Below the pieces are notes generated by a model. The model saw only the letters and a list, made by a program, of their open reading frames with translations, was not told the DNA's origin and did not search any database. From Dimorphilus gyrociliatus (Eukaryota; Annelida; Polychaeta; Dinophilidae): a stretch of DNA of 64,000 nt. The stretch covers positions 62,001 through 126,000 of the forward strand of contig CAJFCJ010000017.1 in NCBI GenBank assembly GCA_904063045.1, read 5' to 3'. Position 1 is the stretch's first letter. Every line of letters starts with the position of its first letter. A program made the translations under genes and the position numbers. Shown in pieces: positions 1-13,664 of this stretch.

Positions 1-243
1 GGGAGAGAGAGAGGGAGAGAAAGAAAAACTATAGATTACAACTGTAAGCAATTTTATAAATGAACTTCTTAAAAAGAATTAAACTAATATTTTAACTTTG
101 TTAAATAAACTCTGTTGAAAGGAAAGCCATTAAATAGATCAATTTATTATGGAAACGTATTTAAGAGAAAGGGAATACGAAAAGTAGCCAACTTCTTGCT
201 TAGAAGAGGAGGAGAACTAAAAACGAACAAGAAGGAATATAGA
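1..243. other. Upstream flank of the lectin-like gene
   Basis: The stretch opens with a short GA-rich tract and continues as AT-rich sequence. No open frame of note is visible. It probably includes the promoter and 5' UTR of the gene starting at 244, but I see no clear core promoter element. Confidence 0.4.
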
Positions 244-3200
244 ATGAAAGTCTATTCAAGTAATATATACGTTAACTAAAGATATTTTATAACCTCTTTT
301 CGTCGTCTAACCCCTCGTGTTTCGTATTTCGTATTGTTCAATTTAGGTTTACTTTATGTTTTGGTCACGATACTACCGCCTATTCCATGTTCAATTTGCC
401 CGCCCTGCGGTCCAAACGGATACTGCAGTATTGTTATAAAGAAATGCGTCTGCTACAACGGTTTCGATGAGCCATTTTGCCAAAAAAGTAGAAATTCAAT
501 ACTTGTTTATTCAATTAAAGTTTTAATTAACAAGAACAAAAAAACGCTTTTAAAGGTAAAATACTGGAATTTGTCAAAGACGGGATTTTTGGTGGGGAAA
601 ACCCTATTAAAGGTTCGGACGAACTTGGTTCGTGTTTAGAAGACTTTACTCAAGATAGTTCCTATATATATATGCTATACGATAAAAGTAGTAATTCTCC
701 TTCTCCTTGTACATTTTATAAAAAGATAAGCCTGTGGAACTTTGACACAAACGTTACGTATAATTCTTACTACAAGCACGGTAATTGCAATAGTTTCCTT
801 ATCGACTCTATTTATGTAATAAACTTATCTCTGTTCTCTTTCTTTTCCATATAACAACAACCTTTAAACAAAGGGTTGAAAACGAGAATTTCTTGTCCGA
901 AGAATTCTCCCAACTTGAATAGATTTTGCCTTTTGGAATATTGGATTACCGAATGCGATAGAGATGGCCTTCTTAATCCGTTAGCAGATGCTTTCGCTAT
1001 TGTTACCGAAGCGACAATATTCACTTACATCTCTCTTCATAAGTTTATGAAAAATCTAACGAGCTCGGAAAACATGGCATATCATTCGGCGGAGAATTTA
1101 TATTGTTACGGAAAAGGTTCAAAAGGTCATAAGAATTTGGCATTGAACTACAAAGTTATTAAAAGCGAAATGAATATAACCGATAGAGAGATTCAAGCTA
1201 GAAATTTAGTAGACGGATGTACAACCAGTAAATTAAGTAGTAGTTGTTGTACCATTTTAAAAGGTCCTATAAACAAATGGATAGACATTATTCTATTAAA
1301 AGTTGATTATCAAATAGGATATTTTCGATTAAGGTACAACACAGTTCATAGAACTACTACGTCGGCTGGTTTGGCTATTCTTTCGTCGGCTGACCAGTCG
1401 GTTTGGACAGTGTTGTACGAATACGATAGCGATAAGATTATCGATATCGATTTGAATATAACTAAACGCATGCCGTTCAATCATAATTCAATACGATTGA
1501 GAATGAATGAAAAGTCGAATCAAGATTTTTCCTTTATCTTTATATGCGAATTGGAAATATTCTCTGAGAATATAGCCCTAAACATGCCCGTCTATCATTC
1601 GCACGCCTATAAGACTTTCGGAGCGAACGACGGTGATTATACAACGTACGACGAAATTGTTGAAATAACAACGGCAACCGGCCAATTGGTTCGACCTAAA
1701 ATATGCGTAAATCTCGAGAGAGTCTACCATATTTTTACAGTTACGGCTTATATTTTTAATGAAAGTTTGTTAACTTTTAGTAGAAATAAATATCAAATGC
1801 AGTAATGATAATTAATCCAAAAAAAAATCTCTTTTTCCCTCCCATATTCCACTATTGTTTTAGACGATTCGATGGAAATTTTAACGTCGATAGGCCATCC
1901 ATTCGATAAGAATTTAACGTATTACAATCACGGTTCAACGAAATCTGGAAAGAGGCACTACTGCAATAAAGAATTGGCTCAATTCGTTTGTTTAACGTCT
2001 AATGCGTCTATTTTAAGAGTAGTCGAAATAGACGTTAAAGGTTTGATAAGTAAAGAAGTTGAAGGTATAAATCATTGTACAGTATATTTATAGATAAGCA
2101 TAAACTATAATATTGTATTTATAGAGTAAATTTCTAATTAAATTTACATTCGAGGCCAAAATACTGACTTTTTATATTTTAATTAAATACCAAACAGTTG
2201 TATTTTTCCTTTATAGGTCTAGAGAATTTAGCGAAAAACAAACCTTCCTATACGATTTTTAATCGTACTCTATATCCTACTCTCGGTGGATGGGCTTTCG
2301 ATGGAGAATACTCTTCCAAATTTACATCTATTCCCCAACAACATCAATTCCTACCGTACAGAATTGTTATAGATTTAACAAAAGAATACAATTTAAAGTC
2401 AACCGCAATAATCCTATTCAGAAATCAATATACGTCATCTCTATTCGAAATGAGCATTTACTCGTCGTTAAAATCGCTATCGAATATCAACAATGACCTT
2501 GAACAGAAAGAGTTATGTACAGTTTTATTTGAAAACTATACGAGCCTTATCGAATTTCAATCTTCAATTATTTTCAAACATTTCGTTACTTGCAGCGGAA
2601 TAAATGTAATTATTATATCAGATTTTTCACTTTTATCCTATATAGAAATTGAATTATACGGAATTGAAAAACCTCATCAGAGTAAAATTTTCATTTTCTT
2701 TCTCTTTAAAAGTTCCTATCAACTATCTAACCTATACACTCGCCTAATCCTAATAGGTCTCGTTCAAATTCCTATAAAAGAGTCGAAAGACTCTACAGAA
2801 GTTGGACAACCTTTTCTTCTTCGAGACGGAATCTATTTAAATAACTTTGATATTTCCAGTAGACTGAACTGTTTAACATTTCGCAATCATTGGTGGTCTG
2901 GAAAAATTGGTTGGTCAGTTGTTGATTCTGTATTAATAGCCTTAGGAACCAAATTGCTACCAATAGGTAATTAAAATGATTGGAATAGCTGTAAATTTAC
3001 TGATAATTGTTATTATTATTATGATTACTATATATACTGTATATTATATATATATTATTAAGATGGCCTCGGTGTATTTCTACTGGATTACGAGCCCGAC
3101 AAGATTTGGTTGGATAACAACACCAAAACAATTTGTTACCATAGTTTCCGTATTAACAATTCAACGATGTTGGCGAAATATAAATGCTTGAAAAATTCTA

Positions 3201-4064
3201 TTGGAAATCATATTCTAATAAAAGCCGAAAGCTTCAACGATATTGAAATATGCGAATTTTCAGTCTATAAGAGAAATGAAGGCAAGTATTCCTCTCCTCT
3301 TCTCCTCCTCTTCCCTTACATATCATAATTCTACTTGTTGTTTTTAGCAGGTAATTCGCAACTATTACTCTTAAATAGGCCAGATACAGTTGTCTATGAA
3401 GATTTAAATAAAACTCTGTTAGATTACATTCATTACGATTTTACCTATAAATCTTATTGGAGATTGGTAAAAGTTTTAAAGGTAAAATTTACTTTAGAGT
3501 CCAATCTATCCTATATAGAAATTATGGTCGGAAGAAGAGAAGGTTTTCTCGAAATATGTAATGAATACAATTCCAAGGTTATCCTAGAATCGGAGCATCA
3601 TCAGGGATATATTTTACAAAAATCTTGGACATTAATATTCTATTGCGATTCGTTTGCCGCCAATTTTTTATCGTTGAAAAGCCTAGGCGCAATGGCTGTA
3701 TCTCAACTAGAGATAACTGGATTAGAAAGTAATTATACATATGATATAATACTGTGTAAAGGAACTAATTCAATTGAAATAATCAATTTATATAGGATAC
3801 ATTAAAGTATTGAAATTGAAGATGGGCTTCAATCATAGCGTGAATAATTTATACAGAGCTACTTTACCAGCCTGCATTTCAAAGTGTTTTGAATCAGTTA
3901 ATTGCCATTTAATTTCAGTCAAGTTCAACCGTCGTAGTCTTACAACTGTACAATGTACTTTTTTAACGAAACAAGAAGAGAACTTTTTAAAATACGACGA
4001 GAATTCTATCACTTTTTCAATTGTTGGCAAAGAAAATTTACCCCAATTTAACAAATGTCAATGA
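244..4064 (+). CDS. Secreted EGF / F5-8C-like / PAN-apple multidomain protein
   Basis: Exons read as 244-259, 347-487, 556-780, 874-1779 (this end uncertain; 1764 also fits), 1864-2064, 2217-2681, 2757-2966, 3063-3281, 3351-3728 and 3796-4064, giving about 1009 residues. The short first exon joins the second in frame to make a signal peptide (MKVYSSLLYVLVTILPPIPC). Next comes an EGF-like module with the CxC-x-x-G-F spacing (bases 391-480). About five repeats follow that start with N-A/L-N-K-P-like blocks (NIALNMPVY, NLAKNKPSY, NSQLLLLNRPD) and end with C-x-I-E-I/F-Y-G-like blocks, as in discoidin/F5-8C or fucolectin domains. The last exon has the cysteine spacing of a PAN/apple domain. No membrane anchor is seen, so a secreted adhesion or carbohydrate-binding role is inferred. 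Repeat similarity is weak, so domain names are tentative. Confidence 0.8.
3282..3350 (+). other. GC-AG intron of the lectin-like gene
   Basis: The reading frame on both sides only joins if the 69-base intron starts with GC: the donor reads G|GCAAGT, the textbook context for a GC donor, and the acceptor is TTTTTAGCAG. The nearby GT (AAGTATT) would shift the frame into a stop. Confidence 0.65.
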
Positions 4065-5308
4065 TAATTAAACAATATAAGCCTTATTAAAATATGAAAA
4101 TTGCTATTGAAAAGTTTAAGCTGAAATTGGGGAAGGGAGGAGTGAAGAGAGATTGAGATAGATAGATAGATAGATAGAGAGACAGAGAGAGTGAGTGAGT
4201 GAGAGACAGACACAAACAGACAGAAGAACAGGAGAGTTAAATAGATAGAGAACGAGTGAGAAAACAAAGACAGAAAGCGAGACTGAAAGAAATGATTGTA
4301 TTCGAAGCATTAGACCTAACTAGGTAAAATCGATTAGGAAGATGTGTCAATACTGTAAAGCGCATGTGTAAACCATTCCAAAAATTTCTGCATTGGTATT
4401 CGTTGATTGCTCTGTTTAGGCATTGTTTTCACCATTCGGCAACTTTTAAATAATTTTGACAGACGTTTTAACATAGTCTGTTTCGTTTTAAAACAAATTT
4501 CATTCTATACTTCTCTTTCTGCATTTATCCCAATTATTCCGCCGTTGATTACCGACTATTATTCCAACTTACGAACACTGTAATTCTTAGGAAGATGCGA
4601 TAAATTAGTAAATTTTTGCAAAAGATGGCGACACTAGATTATTAAAAGTATAATAGAGTTGAATAATTGCACTCGATACTTACAGTGCTTTATTATTTAC
4701 AACCGGAAATACTTTGGGAATAAGGACGTATTTATACATGAATGAATGTAGATTAATAAACTATATTAAGTATTTGTAAAGGGGGATATAGAGATGAGGG
4801 AAGATGGTAAGATACATATATATATATATACGCTTTTATAAATGAATATAATGTATCAAATAGATACGTTGAAGACTATTTCCCCGTTTATTTTACTATA
4901 GAATTCAAAGAGGGAAATATACAGTATATTGTATATCATCTTTTACTCTGTATAATCTATATATTATACAAGATATGTAATAGGAGAAAAACTCATTGAG
5001 AGTGGTGTGACGGTTTTATTTCAAAATTGATAACTTTTTATTACGTAATATATTATACGAATAACTCAAAGATGAAAATCAGTCAATTTAGGTCATTTCT
5101 CTACAAATAATAGAAAAAGCGTAAACATCAATTCTTAATAAACCATATACAATAAATAATTTGGAGCACCACTTTCTACAAACAATCAAACGAGCTCATG
5201 AAATAGTGTGCCGGCTATTGCACTCTCCTGCTATAAATTTATTACTAAATAACCAAAAAAAAGTACGGCACAAAGGGATGCAAATACATATGAGAATATA
5301 TACAGTTT

Positions 5309-5339
<31 letters not shown>

Positions 5340-5413
5340 TTTATATATAGTTTGTATACAAGAGTATATAAGAACAAAATATAAATAATAGAAGAAAAAA
5401 CTCTTATACACTT

Positions 5414-5416
<3 letters not shown>

Positions 5417-5465
<49 letters not shown>

Positions 5466-5487
5466 ATGCGCGCGCGCTTTCTCTCTA

Positions 5488-5527
<40 letters not shown>

Positions 5528-5530
5528 CTC
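5417..5530. repeat. Compound (CT)n microsatellite
   Basis: There are two long CT runs separated by a short alternating GC segment at about 5468-5478. This is one of the longest simple repeats in the window. Confidence 0.95.
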
Positions 5531-6378
5531 GTACCGGTCCGTTCGTCTCTTGTATCATTTATTCTTCCTTTCTAAATTCCAAATCTTTTTCGACCTTCGA
5601 TACAAATAGATATATACAGACTTTTTTCCACGCATAACGAATAGTCTATGTATAAATGTCTGTCTCTGTTTCTCTCTCTCTCCCTCTCTGTCTCTCTGTC
5701 TCTCTTTCTCCATTCTCTCCGCTCCCCTTCTCCTCTCTTTCACCGTCTTCCCTCCCATACAACATACTGGATAACCAAATATTTTTGTCTCTTTGTTTAT
5801 TCTTACATTGCTTTGTTTCTTCGTTAGTTCTCCATTTGCCTAGTCTTTTAAAATGCACGATGTTGGTTGGTGGGTGGTTGGTTTATCTGAAAAATAAAAA
5901 AAAACTATTATCTTAAAGACTCTATCGGCTAAACCAAAAAAAAAAAAAATTGCCTCCAACTTTTATCAACTATGGATTAAAGGCAGATTAAAAGTAGCAT
6001 AGGCCTATAATCAGATTAGGCTTCGCCTATTTATAGGCTTAGCGCTTTTCACTCGAGTTATTTACATGTCAGCCGGCAAGCGGTTTACATCCGATATATT
6101 AACAATATATAATCCATCTTATCAGAATGTGTCTCTTTTAATTTGTTGTTATTTTTTGGGCCTCTGATAAACCGATAATAGGTGTGAAAGAAGAAAGCCG
6201 TTTTTTTTGTGCTTCTTTCGTTTTATGGATTTGTGCATACTTGACTAGCTGATTTGTTTATATTCAATTACTAAACTATCAGCGGCAAAGCGTTTATTCC
6301 GTTTGAAAATATATAAATATATTGAAACTGTAGTTTTCAACTTACAACTAATCTTCTTCTTCTCCTCCATCATCCTCC

Positions 6379-6404
6379 TCTTCTTCTTCTTCTTCTTCTT
6401 CTTC
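6379..6404. repeat. (TTC)n microsatellite in NTPDase 5' flank
   Basis: A run of TTC units lies about 50 bases upstream of the NTPDase start codon, probably in its 5' UTR or core promoter region. Confidence 0.9.
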
Positions 6405-6456
6405 TCCTTATCCTCCTTCGCCTTCTGCTTCGGAACAATTAGTAAAACTAGAAAAA

Positions 6457-7903
6457 ATGTTGAAAAATCTCCTCTTGCTCGCTTTTATCAGCTGCGTCTT
6501 TTGCAAAGAATATTACACAGTTGTCTTTGACGCCGGATCATCCGGAACTCGTGTTTACATATACAAAATAAAGCAAAGGATCAATTTACTACCAGAAATC
6601 AAATTGGTAATCAACCATAAAGAAACTCCAGGTATCGATGATAAAAATATCGAAGACGTTGAAAGTTATTTGGAAAGTTTTACTCGAATAATAAAAGACA
6701 ATGTACCAGACAATTTTAAAAAATTCACTAAAATTCACTTTTTGGCAACTGCAGGTTTGTACAAACAATTCATACTTTCTTTATTATTATTATTACTATT
6801 ACTAAAGTTAGTCTTAGTAATACTAGTATTGGTATTAGTTTCCGTATTATAATTATTATTATTATTATTAATAATGGTAGTATATTAGTCTTTTTACTTG
6901 GAGGTTTTTCATAAAGTAGCATATTTTCCCTTATCGTTTTTTCAAGTTAAAGGCAAACAAACTGTTTTTATACTCGAAAGTTGACCGTGTACATAGAGTA
7001 CGTATGTATATGTATATGGTTTAAAGGGAGAGTACTCTCTCTCTCTCTCTTTTTTTTGTTCAGTCAATCTTTTCAATATTCTTTAAACACCATAAACCTA
7101 ACTCGTATATAATCTAAGGTTGAAAATTCATATATGCTGGCTTTGCAGTAGATTAAATTGAAATCTTGAAAAACTAAGGCAAAAGAAAGTCAGAAAAAGG
7201 GATATAATAATGTTTTAGGAATGGAAATATGCATATATAAATAAATATACCGATATATAGATGTATATAGAAGTAAATAGAAGTATTTATACAAGTTCTA
7301 TATACACTTTTATTTTAATTAAAAAAAGAACAAAATAGAAATTAAATTAACTTGATAGTTTTTTTTTAAAAAAACAAAAAAAAAATCACTAATTCATTAC
7401 GCAATATACTTGCACACCCTTTTATAGAGACAGAACACCATATATATATATATATAATGAAAAACAGGGAATATAAATTGGGTTATTTCTTGCTTACTTA
7501 CAAAAAAATAATATGTTTAAACAGCTTTGACTATGCAAAGTGATGAAATTCGAAGCGTTTTATAATTGTTATTGGTTAACGGAGAATTTGTAAATAATTC
7601 TTAATACAAAAAATTACAAAAGAATAAGATGAGAGATTAGTTTAGAGTTCTTTTTTCAATCAACCAAATATGAAAATAATAGAATATTCCCTTTTCTCTC
7701 ATTCTCTCTCTCTCTCTCTCTCTTTACTTAATCGATTTCTTGTTTTTTATATAAAAAAAAGAAAAGTTAACTTAATAACGTAACCTTTAAAATTACTATA
7801 CTCAAACGAAAACAAGATAAAATGTAATAAAAATAATAGTTTTAAATGGGAAGAAAAAGCAAGAATTCTATTTGCAACATCTTTTTCATCTTTGTTTTCT
7901 TGC

Positions 7904-7934
<31 letters not shown>

Positions 7935-8432
7935 CCATCTCTCAATCTCTATCTGTTTTAGTTTATTTGAAAGAAAAAAAATATTTTCAAGTCTAAATTA
8001 AGGCATTTAAGCTCTCGGTGGACATCAATTACTTTTTAACCACATACCGACTTGTAAGCGTTAATTTATTTTCTAAAAATAAATACTTCCAGGAATGAAA
8101 GCATTGTTAATTTTTAAGCAGTCTGATTTCTAACTAGAAAGATAAAGAGAGTAGAGTAGCCGACAGTAAAATACGCTTAAACACCGCCGATAGTGTTGTA
8201 ACTATTGTCGCGTGTCCTCTATTGGGGAAAACGAGGCGAAAAGATATTTGTTTTATCCTCTCACTTAATTAAATTAACTGTCGACATTGAATTTTTGATT
8301 GAATACGCCTAGAGCGGCGTAGCCGAGTAAAGCCTCATTTCTGCTAATGGGCCTACATTACTTGAAAAAATATGAATATTTGTGTATTGTAGGATTTGTG
8401 AGTGAGTGTTTGAGTATGCTTATTATATTAGA

Positions 8433-8478
<46 letters not shown>

Positions 8479-8897
8479 ATGTTTCGTCGTGGTGGTTGTG
8501 GTAGAGTACACCATTTAAACGGCCTATAAACAAGAGTAGACATTTATTGATTAAGTTAAGTTATTGGAAACATTTAGACCATAAAAGAAGAACACAGACA
8601 CCGTAATTATAGTATTATATGGGCACGTGCTTCCCAAATGGTAACTTTGAATTCTATAGCTAAAAAATATGGCAGATTTGTAGATTTTTATTGAAAACAC
8701 ATCGGCCAACAGTGGTCGGAATTAATTTTTCCAGCTATATTTGATTTTATGGGGCGGACATATAGTGTTTTGGGAAATTTGCCATTGTTTGTAGTACTCT
8801 ATCGGTTTTGCTTTTGCAGTAGGCCTAGATAACTTACTATTATTGTTATTTAATTGAATTTTTATATTGAGAAGAGAGAGAAGGAAAGAAAGAGAGC

Positions 8898-8937
<40 letters not shown>

Positions 8938-11900
8938 GAGAAGAGAGAGGAAGAAGAAAGATGAGAAATCTTTTTTCTCTTTGGTTATTGTCTTTGTTTT
9001 CTTCTTTGTTTTTTGTTTCGAAAGGGATCGACAATAATATTTTGATATACTTTAGTTAATGTCGATTTGGAGGCGTACACCCCTCCCCCCCCCCGTCTCC
9101 TCCTCCTCTCTCTCACTCTCTCTCTCTCTGCCTGACTATCTATCTACATATCTTTCTGTCTAAGCTCCTATACGATTTGTTTACTCAGAAAGAGAACCAA
9201 AAATATGGCTGCTAAAGCAAATCCTTCATTTACTTCTCTTTCATTTCTATTTTGTTTCCTCTACCTTCGTTATATGTTACACTTGTAAACTGTTTATATT
9301 AACGTAAAAGACTTACCTTGACCTTGGCATTGGCAATGAATGACGTTAAATCTTTCAGTACTTCGGAATTGAGCTTTGTTATCATTAATAAATAGCGATA
9401 AAAAGAATTGCTCTCAAAGAAAGCCTAATTCCAAGTGGGCGTTAATATCCGATATATAGTTCCTCTCCTTTATGCGAATCGAGTTAATGACTTATGCATA
9501 TAGAGTCTTTAAAGGGTTTTATACATATATACTGTATATATATATATATATATATCTAATCCGTAAGTGGAGGAAATTAAACTTGACTCCTTAACCGAGC
9601 TTAGCTCTTTTAAATTAAAGTTAAAGAGAAAGAGTCGACATAAATAGATTAATATAGATAGATAACTAAGTGGAAGGTTTGGGGCGGGGTTCGGGTGGAG
9701 AAAAGTTAAAATTGATTTAATGGAACAAAGAGAAAAATCCTAGAAGCACAGCTAGTTGGATGTATAGATAGATAGATAGAAAGAGACTTATTAATATTTC
9801 TAATCAAATGACCTAGATTTTTAATAAAAATTGAAAACTATTATATTGTTATTTATCTAGTAAAGTATACTTTTTTTTATAGTCTGATAAAGAAGATATA
9901 CTTCGCAAAACTTAAATTTCATATTTAAGCTGAAATGTTTTATTGATTTTTATTACATAAGCATTTCTATAAAAGACGAATAAAGTTGTCCCTTTATGAT
10001 GAATATTTTCAATAGATTTTCAAGAGAGTTAAAGTAGGGAGGAAGAAGTTAAGAATGACAGATAGGTAAATATTATTTAGGGAATATGTGATTGCGTACA
10101 ACTATCTATAACAAGGCGCGTATATAGTATAATATTTCTATTGATATGCACATAAATTTTGGAATGAAAAAAGCCTATGTGCGAGTCCTTACTTGTAGAT
10201 ATGAAAACTTTATATATAAGTTACTACGTATATATATATATATATATATATATATTTACTTATTGGATTAACAATGAATATAGATAATAGACAACAAAAA
10301 AAAAAAGAATTAATGACATATATGAAAAAATCAAAGGTCGGAGGAGGAATAATGAATAATTGTATTACAACATTTCGGAAAAGGTTCACTACTTTTAACT
10401 GAATTTCTATTATTTTTCATTTACTTAAATAGGCCTTGTAGAATTGAAAATAAAGAGTAAAAAAAACCCTTTCCATATGTTTTTAGTTTACTGATAAACT
10501 GTCACTGTTGGTAAGCAAACATTCATTGAATATCGGGTTGTATTACGCGCAATTCATCCGATACGGATAATGCGAATTTTACCGTTAGATTCTAGGGGAA
10601 ACAATATACTTGAATGAAAAAATAAATATATCAAACTATACCCCCTACAAAGCGAGAATGATTATTGTTTATTGTTTTATAATGATTTATAAAGTCCGGA
10701 TTCTTATCAAGACAAAGGACGATTGCTAGTTGGAGGTTAGATAAACATGTCAAGTGGTTGTCGTGATCTTGAGCTCGATTAATTTTTAACGAGAGGGAGA
10801 GAGAGAGAGATAGAAACACTTGAACACTTAAAAATAACGCATTTCTTTAGTTCTTTATTTATTAATTAATCTAGTTTTCTTATTTTCTTTTTTATTAAAT
10901 GTCCATCTAAAAAAAGTTGACCAACAATAAACTAAACTGTTACAGGAATGCGCCTTAGCAAGAAGACGGAGGCTCATAGGAAATTAGATCGTGTTCGTAA
11001 AGTTTTACGAAATTTAAAGCCTTTTCCATATGATAAATCAAACGTAAGAATCATGTCTGGAGAAGAAGAGGGTGCGTACACCTGGGTTGCTACCAATTAC
11101 CTAACTAAACAATTGGAAAATGCTAACAAATGTAAGTTTTTCTCTTTTCCTTTTTCTTTCTCTCTCTTTCTCTTTCTCTCTTTCTCTCTCTCGCTCCTTC
11201 TCTCTCTGTCTCTCTTTCTGTTTATTTTCGAATAGATTACTTAAGTAATCTACCTTCAAGTCGTTTGCTGTTGAATTAAAAAAAAAACGGCGACATCTAT
11301 TGACTAATTTATTAATTGTTCAATTCGACCATAAGTAATTTATACCTACAAACTGTGTATATACTGTATATACATGTATACTGTATAAGAAAGAAACAAT
11401 TGCTATTGCATTGGTTCTTCTTTTATTTCTTTTTCTCTTTGGTTCATTTGTCTTTTATGAAAAAGTAAAGAAACAAAGAAACAAAGAAAAATGCTGTTCT
11501 TTATTAATTTAATTAAATATAAATCCAAAAAACATATCATTTTACAGCGCAAACAATTGGCATAGTCGAAATGGGAGGCGCTTCTAGTCAAATTGCATTC
11601 TTAAAAGAGGGGAATATTTTAGCCAACTTTTTCCAGGCCCAAATAGGCTTAAAACAGTTTCCTCTCTATTCACATTCCTATTTACACTATGGAAAAGATA
11701 AAGCCCTGGAATGGATCAGATCTTATTTGATGAGAAAGCATAAGAAGGGTATAATTGAAGATCCCTGTATGGTTGAAGGTAGGTGATAATTTCTAGATGA
11801 TCCTTCATTTAAAACTACTTATCGTATTATGGTCGTAAAGCAACCAGTACTCTTTCCCCCCTACTCTTCATCGTGTCTAGCTGTTTATCTATCTATTTAT

Positions 11901-13597
11901 CTACCTATTTATTTATTTATCAATCCCTCTCCCCCTCTCTCTGCCTGTTTGTATATCTATATATCTATATACCTATATATCTATATATCTACCCAACTAT
12001 TCATCTATCCATCTATCCATTCCGTTTCCATTCAGTAGTGAAAGAGCGTAGAATATACTTGAAAGTACGTTAGATAATTTAAAGTAATTACAACAATGAA
12101 TTGATATTAATTTAAATAGAAATTATAGAGATTCTTCTAACAGGATTTATCGTTTTGAAGTTAGCATTTCTCATCTATAACTCAATCACTCTTCCTCCTT
12201 TCCTTTTTTCTATTTACTTGTAAAAGAATGAATAAATTATACGGATACTTATTGTTGAACACGGAATTATCATTGATTCGCAAATTGATCCTTTCCAAAT
12301 CGTCTAAACGTATTATTATACTCTTTTTATTATTTTATTTCATAATTTACTAAAACTATATAAAACTTCTGCTTCCTCTTTTTCTTCTTCCTCTTCTTCT
12401 TCTTCTTCTTCATCTTCTGTTCCTTTTTATTATATATTCGTTTTCTGCCTCCTCTATTTCAGTACGAAACTTTTACACTAGTTTTAATTAACTTTTCAAA
12501 GCGCGCACATAGGCACACCCGCACACACACACACACACACACACCTTCCCTTTCCCCCTTTGCCACTCTCTCCTTCTTTCTCTCTCTTTTATAATTTACT
12601 CTATTCCGCTTTTTCCACTTATCCGATAGATGGCATATCATTCCTCTGAACATGGCCTTTCTCTCTTTCAACTCCCTTGTAACGACTATATATATATATA
12701 TATACATACTGTATATTTAGATAAAAGTATAACAAGTGATGAAGGACCATTCAAACAGTAAAATGTTGATTTATTCAGGAACTGATGATGGAAAAGAATT
12801 TCGGGTGGCGAATCGAACTTTTAAGGCAAAGCCGAATTACGAAGAATGCGTTCGCCTAATCAATTATTTTATATACGAAGCTCCCGATGATCGATGTTAT
12901 CCAACACCCTGCGCGATTGGAACCACTTATCAGCCAAAACCGGATGAAAATATGAAATTCTATACTTTAGCAACATTTTTCTGGTCGTTAAAGAATTTAA
13001 AGTTACACGATCAGAGAGAGAATGTGAAAGATTACGATCAAGCGACCTTTACAATTGAGAATGTTAAACAAAAGATCAGGAAATACTTTAATGATTCTGA
13101 TCCATTTAAAGAATTAGAAAGAAATCCTAAATTTCCATTAAGAAAGGAACTTTTTAGTTCGTTATACGCAATAGAATTATTAACAGATGGCCTAAATTTC
13201 AAAGAGGATCGTGTATTTACAGCCGTTAGCAAAATAGGTGATCATTCAATCGGTAAGAACAAGAAAAAAGACAATAAACAAGTCAAATAAAGAGATAGCT
13301 TTGTTTTTTTTGTTGGTTTTTCTTTTCTTTTTACATTTCTATTCTCTATTTACCGCAGATTGGACGTTGGGATTGGCTTTACGTTTGGCCGATTTCAAGA
13401 TCTGCGATCAGGTATTATTTTACTTTCTTGAAATGTTTACTCTTTTCTTAAAAGGCCTAATTTAATGCTATTTTCAACAGAAATCAACCCAAATACATCT
13501 TCTGAAGCAAGGTGGAACATTGATATTTCCTTCAGTTGGTCTCTTATTAATATGTCTCATTACTGCGTATGCTTTTACAAAAAATACTTTGTTATGA
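6457..13597 (+). CDS. Ectonucleoside triphosphate diphosphohydrolase (GDA1/CD39 family)
   Basis: Six exons (6457-6754, 10946-11131, 11548-11778, 12737-13252, 13359-13411, 13481-13597) join in frame to 466 residues. The family hydrolyses extracellular or lumenal nucleoside tri- and diphosphates. All five apyrase conserved regions are visible: ACR1 DAGSSGTR (residue 25), ACR2 ATAGMRL (about 97, formed across the first splice junction), ACR3 MSGEEEGAYTWVATNY with the catalytic Glu, ACR4 VEMGGASSQ, and ACR5 DWTLG (411, across a splice). A signal peptide starts the protein and one hydrophobic segment (LIFPSVGLLLICLITAYAF) ends it, so it is predicted to be type I with the catalytic domain outside or in the Golgi/lysosome lumen. 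Intron 1 is 4.2 kb of AT-rich sequence with microsatellites. The start of exon 4 has a weak acceptor. A poly(A) signal lies at 13634-13639. Confidence 0.93.
8434..8478. repeat. (TA)n(TG)n microsatellite
   Basis: A pure TA run passes into a short TG run. Confidence 0.9.
8898..8936. repeat. (GATA)n microsatellite
   Basis: About nine tandem GATA units flanked by GA-rich sequence. Confidence 0.95.
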
Positions 13598-13633
13598 ACT
13601 TGAATATTTTTCTCTATGTAAGAAAAGAAAACA

Positions 13634-13639
13634 AATAAA
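13634..13639 (+). promoter_or_regulatory. Poly(A) signal AATAAA of the NTPDase gene
   Basis: A canonical hexamer lies 37 bases after the stop codon, at the start of an AAAC repeat (13637-13664). Confidence 0.5.
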
Positions 13640-13664
13640 CAAACAAACAAACAAACAAACAAAC
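13637..13664. repeat. (AAAC)n microsatellite
   Basis: About seven tandem AAAC units in the NTPDase 3' flank. Confidence 0.9.

Larger units (their letters stand above)
4065..6456. other. Intergenic region with microsatellites
   Basis: This stretch is AT-rich with no supported gene. It holds GATA and GA runs (about 4155-4215), AT runs (4818-4830, 5308-5345), a long CT tract with a short GC-alternating core (5417-5530), an imperfect hairpin at 6003-6038 and a TTC run (6379-6404) just before the NTPDase start. The small open frames here are translations of the CT tracts. Confidence 0.6.
6755..10945. other. Large first intron of the NTPDase gene
   Basis: This 4.2-kb intron holds no second gene that I can support. 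It contains CT runs (7038-7050, 7701-7723, 7903-7935), an AT/GT run (8434-8478), a GATA run (8898-8936), another AT run (10229-10253) and a short C-rich patch near 9081-9094. Confidence 0.6.
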
